From the NCBI RefSeq assembly GCF_000227725.2, contig NZ_MU255056.1, positions 593,171 through 648,440 of the forward strand: 55,270 nt of DNA, written 5' to 3'. The notes beneath the pieces were generated by a model. The model searched no databases, was not told the origin of the DNA, and saw only the letters and a program-made list of their open reading frames with translations. Shown here one piece after another: positions 44,719 to 55,270 of this stretch (position 1 is the stretch's first letter; each line of letters begins with the position of its first letter). Source of the DNA: Thiorhodospira sibirica ATCC 700588 (lineage in GTDB: Bacteria; Pseudomonadota; Gammaproteobacteria; Ectothiorhodospirales; Ectothiorhodospiraceae). Made by a program: the position numbers and the translations under genes.

Positions 44719-46160
44719 CAAGTATCACCTCCAAGGGTTTTCCAGTCACGCAGCACCTGTTCGCGGCTATGGCGCAAATCCACCATGGGCGGCGGATACG
44801 GTGGCAGCGCCGGTTCGCTCAACAACGCGGGCGACGATCCTGCGGTGTATTGCCAGGGTTGATGGCGATATTTTAGCGGGATTGTACGCAGCTCTGGCAC
44901 AAAGCGCGTCACATATTCGCCTTTGGGGTCAAAGCGTTGCCCCTGCAGCACAGGATTGAACACCCGGAAAAAGGGCGCAGCATCGGCTCCGCATCCGGCG
45001 GTCCATTGCCAGCCCAGGGTATTGCTGGCAAGATCGGCATCCACCAGGGTGTCCCAAAACCAGCGCGCCCCACAGCGCCAATGAATCTTGAGATTTTTGG
45101 TGAGAAATGAAGCGCAGATCATCCGCACCCGGTTGTGCATCCAGCCGGTATGCCACAGTTCACGCATCCCCGCATCCACCAACGGAATCCCGGTTTGTCC
45201 CTGTTGCCAGCGTGTTAATGCCGGATCATCGCAATCCGCCCAGGGAAAATCGGCAAATTTGGGGTACAACGGCAGCTGCGGGGTGCGTGGAAAATGATGC
45301 AGGATATGATGGGCAAACTCGCGCCAGCCCAGTTCGCGGATAAAGCTTTCGATACCGCTGTGCGCTGCACCCTGATCCAGCAGGGGCTGACAGGCGGCAT
45401 GAATCTGGCCGGGGCTGATTTCGCCAAAATGCAGATGCGCCGAAAGTCTCGCCGTGCCCGGCTGTGCCGGATAGTCCCGGCCTTGGGCATAGTGCTTGAC
45501 GGGTTCTTTCAGAAAATCGTGCAAGCGGTGCCAGGCCCCCGCCTCCCCCGGCGTCCAGCTGGCTTTAAGCCCCTGATCCCAGGGCTGGCGCGGGAGTAAA
45601 TCAAGTGCTGCAAGCTCAAGGCTGTCAGGCCAGTGGCTTGGTGCGAGCAAGCTCGCCGGGCGCGGTAGACAGGGACGCGCCAAGCCGGTCTGCAGGCAAC
45701 GCTTCCAGAAGGGGGTAAACACCCGATAGGGCTCACCGTCGGCCTTACACAAGGTGCCCGGCGCAAACCACACGGTCGCATTAAATTGATGCACCGCAAC
45801 CCCGTATTGCTGCAAGGCCGTAGCTACTTGCTGATCGCGTTGCTGCAAATGCGGTTCATAGCGCCGGTTCCACACCACCTGCACCGCTCCGGTTTCGCGC
45901 ACTAAGGACAGCAACTGCGCCAGGCTGTCCCCCTGGCGGATCACCAGGCGACTGTTGATCCGCTCAAGATCATGCATCAGGGCACTCAGGCTATGATGCA
46001 GCCACCAGCGCGAAGCCGCGCCCGGCGCCCACGGCGCTTCTTCATGCTGGGCATGCAGATACACCGGAATCACCGGCAAACCGCTGTGCAGCGCATGATA
46101 CAAGGCCGGATGATCCGCCAGGCGCAAATCCCGCGAAAACCAGCACAACACGCTATGCAT
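44718..46160 (-). CDS. phrB: Deoxyribodipyrimidine photolyase
   Basis: Uses blue light to split cyclobutane pyrimidine dimers. The 480-residue protein has the antenna-domain start LCWFSRDLRLADHPAL and the FAD-domain signatures HNRVRMICASFLTKNLKIHW and NTLGWQWTAGCGADAAPFFRVFNP followed by FDP. ATG 46160 is chosen; the frame continues upstream but that part overlaps the dciA coding region and is not family-like. It overlaps the dciA stop by eight bases and the next gene's start. Useful for a light-exposed phototroph. Confidence 0.96.
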   Translation of the reverse strand: MHSVLCWFSRDLRLADHPALYHALHSGLPVIPVYLHAQHEEAPWAPGAASRWWLHHSLSALMHDLERINSRLVIRQGDSLAQLLSLVRETGAVQVVWNRRYEPHLQQRDQQVATALQQYGVAVHQFNATVWFAPGTLCKADGEPYRVFTPFWKRCLQTGLARPCLPRPASLLAPSHWPDSLELAALDLLPRQPWDQGLKASWTPGEAGAWHRLHDFLKEPVKHYAQGRDYPAQPGTARLSAHLHFGEISPGQIHAACQPLLDQGAAHSGIESFIRELGWREFAHHILHHFPRTPQLPLYPKFADFPWADCDDPALTRWQQGQTGIPLVDAGMRELWHTGWMHNRVRMICASFLTKNLKIHWRCGARWFWDTLVDADLASNTLGWQWTAGCGADAAPFFRVFNPVLQGQRFDPKGEYVTRFVPELRTIPLKYRHQPWQYTAGSSPALLSEPALPPYPPPMVDLRHSREQVLRDWKTLGGDT

Positions 46161-46611
46161 CGTGCGTGTCCTTATGCGCGTCAAGCGCATTTTTCTCACA
46201 GCGCCGCCCAAAGCGTTCCAGGGTTTTGGCCAGTTCCGGATCAGAGACACAGCGCGCCGCCAGTAACAGCGCCTTGGCCGCCTCTTTGCCCGGCTTGGGA
46301 TGTTTTTGTGGGGGCCTCGGCGCTTGGTGTACTGCCGCTGGCGGTTCAATCAAGCGAATCTCGATGCGATTCAATTCCAGATGATACAACTGATTGATGT
46401 GCGCCAGAATATCGCGCTGCTGATAACGCAGGCGCAAAGCCCAGCTGCTATTGTCCACCAACACTGTCAGGCGATTCTCCGCAATGCGCCCCGCCCAGCA
46501 ATGGCTTGCCATCTCGCTGGGCAACACCACACGCACCGCATGGGTCAGCGCCTCGCGCTGCTCCATCCGATGTAACAAGGCCGGATTGATGAGTTGTTTA
46601 AGCGTTTGCAT
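46153..46611 (-). CDS. DUF721/DciA-like protein
   Basis: A 152-residue protein of the DUF721 family; DciA members load or activate the replicative helicase in bacteria without DnaC. The N-terminal ~95 residues show the KH-like pattern: VRVVLPSEMASHCWAGRIAENRLTVLVDNSSWALRLRYQQRDILAHIN. The C-terminal part is a basic, Pro-rich linker and a helix. It heads a three-gene minus-strand unit with phrB and the binding protein. The ribosome-binding site is weak. The usual neighbours secA or lpxC are not here. Confidence 0.78.
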   Translation of the reverse strand: MQTLKQLINPALLHRMEQREALTHAVRVVLPSEMASHCWAGRIAENRLTVLVDNSSWALRLRYQQRDILAHINQLYHLELNRIEIRLIEPPAAVHQAPRPPQKHPKPGKEAAKALLLAARCVSDPELAKTLERFGRRCEKNALDAHKDTHDA

Positions 46612-49471
<2,860 letters not shown>

Positions 49472-49517
49472 CCTATTTCATCACTGGATGGCGGGATGCC
49501 ATCCGCTTGCTTTTTGA

Positions 49518-50813
<1,296 letters not shown>

Positions 50814-50869
50814 GCTGCTTGAACATTGAGCCCACATCCTCAGGATCGGCCATACCCTGGTTTTGGGGG

Positions 50870-51157
50870 ATGATCGTTGTGTTATTGCTGCTGCTCGCCG
50901 GACTACAGTACAAACTGTGGTGGGGCGAGGGCAGCCGCGCCGAAATCCGCCAGTTGCAGCAAACCCTGGCAGCCCAGCGCGCCGAAAATGACCGCCTGCG
51001 CGGTCGCAACGAGGCCCTGGCGGCCGAGGTCACCGACCTCAAAGAAGGTCTGGAAGCCCTGGAAGAGCGCGCCCGCTGGGAGATGGGCATGATCCGGCAA
51101 GAGGAAAAATTCTTTTTATTGCTGGAAGCCGAGACACCACAAGGGGAAATGCGTTGA
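50870..51157 (+). CDS. ftsB: Cell division protein FtsB
   Basis: Small divisome protein that forms a coiled coil with FtsL. From ATG 50870 it has 95 residues: a membrane helix (MIVVLLLLLAGLQYKLWW, as in E. coli FtsB), then a coiled coil (EIRQLQQTLAAQRAENDRL) and the conserved EGLEALEERARWEMGMIR. A TTG at 50819 would add 17 residues and is an alternative; neither has a good ribosome-binding site. Position between eno and ispD is diagnostic. The end overlaps the ispD start. Confidence 0.92.
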   Translation: MIVVLLLLLAGLQYKLWWGEGSRAEIRQLQQTLAAQRAENDRLRGRNEALAAEVTDLKEGLEALEERARWEMGMIRQEEKFFLLLEAETPQGEMR

Positions 51158-51861
51158 AACATATGCGTTACTGGGCGGTTATTCCGGCCGCCGGGGTGGG
51201 CAGTCGCATGAAAGCCGACCGCCCCAAGCAATACCTGTCACTGGCCGGGCGCACCGTACTGGAACAGACCCTGAATATCTTTTTCGCGCATCCGGCCATT
51301 CATGGCATCGTGGTGGCCATCAGCGCCGATGATCCTTACTTTGCCCAGCTCCGCCTGCACGACAATAAACCGCTGCGGGTCGTCGAAGGGGGCCGCGAAC
51401 GCTGCCATTCCGTGGCCAATGCCCTGGCGTGTCTGCAACAGGAGGCCGAGCCACAGGATTGGGTACTGGTACACGACGCCGCCCGCCCCTGCCTGACCCA
51501 GGCCGAACTCACCCAGCTTATTGACCAACTGCAGGATGACCCGGTCGGCGGCATTCTCGCCACCCCGGTGCGTGACACCAAAAAACGCGCCGCTGCGGAT
51601 GGGCGCATTGCGGCCACCGTTGACCGCACCGATTTATGGCGCGCCCTCACCCCGCAGATGTTTCGCCTGGGAATGCTTGCCGATGCCCTGCAGCAGGCAT
51701 TAGCCGCCGAGGCCACCCTTACCGATGAAGCCTCCGCCCTGGAATTTATCGGTCAGGCCCCGCGCCTGATCGAAGGCAGTGTGCGCAATATCAAAATCAC
51801 CCAGCCTGAGGATCTGGCGCTGGCGGAGTTTTATCTGCGTGAGCTTACACCTAGGTTTTGA
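51154..51861 (+). CDS. ispD: 2-C-methyl-D-erythritol 4-phosphate cytidylyltransferase
   Basis: Third step of the MEP pathway, making CDP-ME from MEP and CTP. The 235-residue protein has the nucleotide loop VIPAAGVGSRMKADRPKQYL near residues 9-28, VLVHDAARPCLT and DTKKRAA, and the late segment TDEASALEFIG. The likely start is TTG 51154 (AAGGGGA about seven bases upstream, overlapping the ftsB stop); ATG 51163 is possible. ispF, which normally follows or fuses, is absent: IS-derived DNA begins 65 bases on. Confidence 0.96.
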   Translation: MKHMRYWAVIPAAGVGSRMKADRPKQYLSLAGRTVLEQTLNIFFAHPAIHGIVVAISADDPYFAQLRLHDNKPLRVVEGGRERCHSVANALACLQQEAEPQDWVLVHDAARPCLTQAELTQLIDQLQDDPVGGILATPVRDTKKRAAADGRIAATVDRTDLWRALTPQMFRLGMLADALQQALAAEATLTDEASALEFIGQAPRLIEGSVRNIKITQPEDLALAEFYLRELTPRF

Positions 51862-51925
51862 TTCGCTAACATTTACAGATAAACCCTCCTAGACCGTTCA
51901 GTTAGAAATAGGTGTCAACCCAATT

Positions 51926-53346
51926 CAGAAAAGTCCCCTTTTGTGCAAAGCAGAAGTGTCCCCCGTAGAATGCGTGGTTATGGTGTTTGGGCTGGTGCCG
52001 GAGTGATGTTGCCCCGACCTCTCCAAGGGTGGTCCGGCGCCGGTTTGTAGGTTGGCTTGGCGGTCTGTTTTGCCTTGGCCTGGTCGACGCTGTGGTGGAC
52101 ACTTTTTTCATCATCCAGCGGTGTGGGCGGTTCGCCCTCAGCCAACAGACGGTAAGGCATGATGTGCCCCTGGTGCAGGAGGGTGATGGTGCCGTCGAAG
52201 GCCTCGCAGACGGTGAGGGTGGCACCCCGCAGGCGGTAGCCCTTGCCCTGTCCCTGAAGCTGATATTCCCGGTTCTTGAACTGGAAGCAAAGGTTCTTGG
52301 AGAGCTTACGGGTATGGTGCAGGCAAAGGATGAGGGCCTGCTCCTCGGGGCTGTGCAGCACCGGTCGGTGGGCATCCTGGGGGCTTTGTGGCTCGACGGC
52401 GAAGCGGGCGTTGAAGTCGGCCATGAAGGTGGGGAGGAAGGCGTTGGCGGCGTCGATGTCCGAGATCTCACGCAGGCGCAGCTCCTTGACCAAACGGTCT
52501 TGCAGGGTCTGGTTGGCCCGCTCCACCCGCCCCTTGGCCTGAGGCGTGTTGGCATGAATGGCGGCGATGTCGAGGGTCTTGAGGGCGCGGGAAAACTGGG
52601 TCAGCTCCCCGTCGTGCTCAGGATGATTGACACGGAAGATGCTGTGTTTGTCTGAGTAGAGGGCCACCGGACGTCCGTGCTGATCCAGGTATTGCTGTAG
52701 GGTCTCCATGTAGGCCTGGGTGGTTTCGGCGGGCACGAAGCGCAGGGCCATCAGGCGCCCTGTGGCGTCGTCGATGAACACCATGAGGGTACAGCGCGGG
52801 CCGCGCACCTCAAACCAGTCATGGGGCGAGCCGTCGATTTTGAATGAGCTCCCCCAGGCAGGGGCGGCCGTGGACGGCGCTGATGAATGCGGGCTTGCTT
52901 GCGTTGCTTGGGCTGCCATAGCCCATCGGCCACCATCCACTGGGCCAGGGGTCTCGACCGAGAGATGATGACCATGGCGCTCGGCCAGCTTTTCGCAGGC
53001 CAGGGTGGGGCCAAAGTCGGTGTAGTGCGTCTTGACCAAGGCGAGCACCTCCTGGCGTACTGTCTCGGCAATGGCGTTATTGGGACGTCGGCCACGGTGG
53101 CCACTGCGTAGCCCTGTCGCCCCATGCTCACGATAGCGGCGAACCAGGCGCTTGACCTGGCGCACGCTCAACCCCAGGCGCTGGGCCGCCTCGGCCTGCC
53201 GCAGATGCTTGTTCGCCACCGCCTGAATCATCTCTAGTCGGTCAATTTCTTTGTGACTCATCGTAATGTGCTCCTTCGTCATGCGTGCCCCTCCCGCTTA
53301 AATATAAAGGGGACATTTTAGAATTGGACGAAGGGGACATTACTGC
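51926..53346 (-). mobile_element. ISNCY-type insertion sequence with doubled end motifs
   Basis: The transposase gene is bracketed by related ends. Left: AGAAAAGTCCCCTT at 51927-51940 and AGAAGTGTCCCC at ~51952-51963. Right, as reverse complements: AAATGTCCCCTT from 53308-53319 and AATGTCCCCTT from 53331-53341. Each end thus has two copies of an AARTGTCCCCTT motif, probably transposase-binding sites. Exact tips and a target duplication could not be fixed. The right end abuts a broken IS5 transposase, so this element probably jumped into it. Confidence 0.7.
51978..53261 (-). CDS. ISNCY-type transposase with an out-of-frame internal segment
   Basis: DDE transposase with an N-terminal helix-turn-helix (LRQAEAAQRLGLSVRQVKRLVRRY) and catalytic motifs KIDGSPHDWFE, YSDKHSIF and KGRVERANQTLQDRL. 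ATG 53261 has AAGGAG nine bases upstream. The frame is open throughout, but residues encoded by 52842-52949 do not look like the family; the expected sequence (QWMVADGLWQPKQRKQARIH) is in the neighbouring frame. Two compensating indels, at about 52950 and 52842, therefore bracket it. The encoded protein is probably inactive unless these are sequencing errors. Confidence 0.8.
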   Translation of the reverse strand: MSHKEIDRLEMIQAVANKHLRQAEAAQRLGLSVRQVKRLVRRYREHGATGLRSGHRGRRPNNAIAETVRQEVLALVKTHYTDFGPTLACEKLAERHGHHLSVETPGPVDGGRWAMAAQATQASPHSSAPSTAAPAWGSSFKIDGSPHDWFEVRGPRCTLMVFIDDATGRLMALRFVPAETTQAYMETLQQYLDQHGRPVALYSDKHSIFRVNHPEHDGELTQFSRALKTLDIAAIHANTPQAKGRVERANQTLQDRLVKELRLREISDIDAANAFLPTFMADFNARFAVEPQSPQDAHRPVLHSPEEQALILCLHHTRKLSKNLCFQFKNREYQLQGQGKGYRLRGATLTVCEAFDGTITLLHQGHIMPYRLLAEGEPPTPLDDEKSVHHSVDQAKAKQTAKPTYKPAPDHPWRGRGNITPAPAQTP

Positions 53347-53352
53347 TTTGGG

Positions 53353-53826
53353 CTAACAGTCGCCAAATACGCGCTTGATGTATCGAAACGGATGCTCTAC
53401 CTTGGCGCGAATCTGAGCCTTGAGCTTTTCAAGCTTTGCGTGAGCGCTGTCTGGGTCAAATTCCTTGCGCTTACCCGCTCGCTCAGCGATATACCAATCC
53501 ACTGAGCGCTCGCTGTGTTTTGCGCGTTTTTCAATACCGCGCTAGCCTGCCTCACCAAAGACACGACGCTCGTGTCCGTGAAGTAGCTTATGGCTGACTT
53601 CACGGTCATGCGTATTGGCGGCGGTGGTTTCCAAGCGGTGAATCAGCCCAATTTCATCGTCAACACCGATATGCACCTTCATGCCGAAGTGCCACTGATT
53701 GCCCTTCTTGGTCTGATGCATCTCCGGGTCGCGCTTGTTGTCGGTGTTTTTGGTCGAGCTCGGTGCAGCAATCATGCTGGCGTCCACAATACGGCCTTCA
53801 CGCAGCATCAGATCATGATCGCCAAG
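53353..53826 (-). pseudogene. IS5-family transposase remnant with in-frame amber codon
   Basis: Fragment of an IS5 transposase. The upstream part reads [46 protein letters not shown], with the second and third catalytic regions. At 53542-53544 a TAG stop stands where the family has Tyr (GEAG-stop-RGIEKRAKHSERSVDWYIAE). The frame then continues intact to HPFRYIKRVFGDC at 53353, where the ISNCY element cuts it off. The N-terminal third is missing and replaced by ISL3 DNA. Not functional. Confidence 0.85.
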
Positions 53827-54578
53827 GGAAAGGTCTGCACGATATGAAACCCGTCGACCGTCACCGAGGCGTTGGGCAACTCTTTGGCGACCCCGCTGAG
53901 AAAGGCCGGGGACATGTCGCAGACCACTTCGACGATGTGCTGCGCGTCGCCACCATGGTCTTTCAGAAAGGTGCTGAACGGCTCCAGGGTAGCCTTGCCC
54001 TTGCCGGGCACGGCAAAGAGAACGGGTTCCTTGCTGCGCGCCATGTCGATGAAGACGGTGACGTAGTTATGTCCCCGCTTGGAGGCTGTCTCATCTAGGC
54101 CGATGGCTTGTACCGCCGAGAGGTCGAAACAGCCAATGGCCTGTGCGATAGAGTGTTTGACGATGCGCCACAGCCGGGTATCGGTGATCTCCATCAGGCG
54201 GGCAGCGGCCAATACCGGCATCTCGCGTACCAAAGCCATGGCGGCCTGCTCAAAGAGCAAGGTGAAGGCGCTGCCCTCACGTGCCCACGGCACCGCGATC
54301 AGTCGCACACCGTGCTTGGGGCCACTGGGTGCGCGGGACACGGGCGGTGATGTAGCAGTGGTGCTTGAAGAAGTTCAGATGGCGCCAACGCTTCTCGACA
54401 AAGTCGTGGGCAGCGCACAGCTCGCCGCACTCTGGACAGGGGTAGCGGGTGCCTCGGTCAGCCTTGACCTCAAGGTGCAGCTCATGCGGCTGTTTATCCA
54501 TGTCCAGGCGCTGCTCCACCAAATTCCAGGGATGCCAATACCAAGAAGAAGGATCTGATTACCGTCCATCGCGTTCAC
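53808..54578 (-). pseudogene. ISL3-family transposase remnant, frameshifted and truncated
   Basis: Pieces of one ISL3 transposase in three frames. The N-terminus (GNQILLLGIGIPGIW, near 54560-54520) shifts into a frame with the zinc-ribbon CPECGELCAAHDFVEKRWRHLNFFKHHCYI, then shifts again near 54335 into GPKHGVRLIAVPWAREGSAFTLLFEQ and the DDE region ([33 protein letters not shown]). It ends abruptly at ~53825 where IS5 sequence begins. At least two frameshifts and loss of the C-terminal third show that it is dead. Confidence 0.8.
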
Positions 54579-54718
54579 CTGTACTGTTCGAACCAGCCCT
54601 ATCGTATCTCAACGTTTTGTTGAAGGATTCCACTTAATGTGACGAGGAGCCCAATTTATTCACCTGGCCTTCCTGGGCATCTTGCTTAAGAGACTTTGAA
54701 CAGGTTCTTAATAAAACA

Positions 54719-54738
54719 GGGAGAGCTGGAGCTCTCCC
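54719..54738. repeat. Perfect hairpin downstream of the Rpn-type gene
   Basis: GGGAGAGCT (54719-54727) and AGCTCTCCC (54730-54738) form a nine-base-pair stem with a two-base loop (a real loop would open a pair or two). It may end the minus-strand gene that stops at 54788. No T run on the minus strand was seen. The rest of 54579-54787 shows no gene. Confidence 0.5.
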
Positions 54739-54787
54739 ACCCCTAATGCACAGCGGGAGCTGCGTGCGCCGGGGGGGCGGACTGTTG

Positions 54788-55270
54788 CTAACACGCTGAA
54801 CCCGCCTGATGTGTTTGCTGTGCTTTGATGGCTGCCAGTTCGTCAGCCGTGATCTGGGCAATGTGCATTACCTGGTCATCCGGCAGACCGGCTTGCAGCA
54901 TATTGAGTACCATTTCATTTCTGCCTTCCTGTCTGCCTTTTTCTAAGCCGACTTTTTCACCATCCCCCCAAGCGGTATCAATCACATTGGTCAAATCACG
55001 ATAGTATTTCAGGCTGGATTCGTAGGCGATGCGCTCTTCAGGTTTAAAACGGGCGATGCTGGCGTGTTTGAACAGGCTGGTAAAGATGCGTTCTTGCAGT
55101 TTTTGCGGCTGCTCTTGCAAGCGGTGCAAGTGCCGAAACAGGTAGAACCATTTGTCTTGCAGGGTTTGCAGTTCTTCTTCGGTTTTGCGGAAGTTGGGCA
55201 AGGTCAGGTAAATGAAGGTGAGTTTGTCGTAAAACACCTGATTGTGCTGATTTTTCAGTTGTACCTGATG
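54788..55270 (-). CDS. Rpn-type PD-(D/E)XK nuclease/transposase, C-terminal part
   Basis: The frame is open to the right edge, so the gene starts outside the window; 160 codons are visible. It has the later part of the Rpn/PF12784 pattern: VFYDKLTFIYLTLPNFRKTEEEL, DKWFYLFRHLHRLQE, then AYESSLKYYRDLTNVIDTAWGDGEKVGLEKGRQEGR and a C-terminal MLQAGLPDDQVMHIAQIT-type helix. The nuclease active-site residues lie upstream, outside the window. Rpn proteins act on recombination and horizontal transfer and are often present in many copies. It adjoins the IS pile. Confidence 0.85.
   Translation of the reverse strand, partial: HQVQLKNQHNQVFYDKLTFIYLTLPNFRKTEEELQTLQDKWFYLFRHLHRLQEQPQKLQERIFTSLFKHASIARFKPEERIAYESSLKYYRDLTNVIDTAWGDGEKVGLEKGRQEGRNEMVLNMLQAGLPDDQVMHIAQITADELAAIKAQQTHQAGSAC

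Noticed and set aside
46161-46349. Longer N-terminus for the photolyase
   Set aside because: It is the out-of-frame reading of the dciA-like gene, rich in Arg, and family homology begins at ATG 46160.

Overview
The window reads as chromosomal DNA of a Gram-negative gammaproteobacterium that is probably an anoxygenic phototroph of the purple sulfur type (Chromatiales-like). Lipid A, BAM and Lol genes show the outer membrane, the housekeeping gene orders are gammaproteobacterial, and a bchE-type radical SAM cyclase of bacteriochlorophyll synthesis is present. No other photosynthesis gene is visible, so the lifestyle rests on one gene. No tRNA, rRNA or CRISPR array was seen.

Layout. 1-533: end of an IS4-type element abutting the 3' end of nuoC. 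534-1862 (minus): nuoABC, start of a complex I operon whose nuoD and later genes are not here. 2003-3757 (minus): bchE with a duplicated C-terminal peptide. 3960-9031 (minus): an RND efflux pair (adaptor, pump) followed by a DUF3108 protein. 9134-9889 (minus): map, divergent from a long plus-strand essential cluster rpsB-tsf-pyrH-frr-uppS-cdsA-dxr-rseP-bamA-skp-lpxD-fabZ-lpxA (10163-23138) that joins translation, nucleotide, isoprenoid, phospholipid and outer-membrane biogenesis. A hairpin-repeat array lies between bamA and skp. pepN follows where lpxB would be expected.

26064-28067 encodes an unusual protein: N-terminal sensor-like domain, HDOD domain, Pro/Ala linker, two membrane helices and a bacterial PH-like domain. 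Then come purD, glgP and a short division block rsmH-ftsL-ftsI (the dcw cluster breaks off after ftsI into hairpin-rich non-coding DNA). 35596-41947 (minus) holds a SapC-like gene, aat, trxB, lolA, ftsK and a small coiled-coil protein. The FtsK is atypical: Asn replaces the Walker B Asp and the C-terminal gamma (KOPS-reading) domain is missing. gshA (plus) faces a minus-strand trio dciA-phrB-binding protein. pyrG-kdsA-eno-ftsB-ispD (46995-51861) is a standard gammaproteobacterial block, cut off before ispF by a pile of IS remnants (ISNCY-like, IS5-like, ISL3-like; 51926-54578). The right edge enters a partial Rpn/PD-(D/E)XK nuclease gene.

The two ends of the window are IS-rich and both interrupt expected operons, while the core is conserved. 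The most unusual items are the altered FtsK with its small upstream partner, the HDOD-PH fusion protein carrying an in-frame copy of a genomic hairpin repeat, and the BchE tail with two identical peptides encoded by synonymously diverged DNA.
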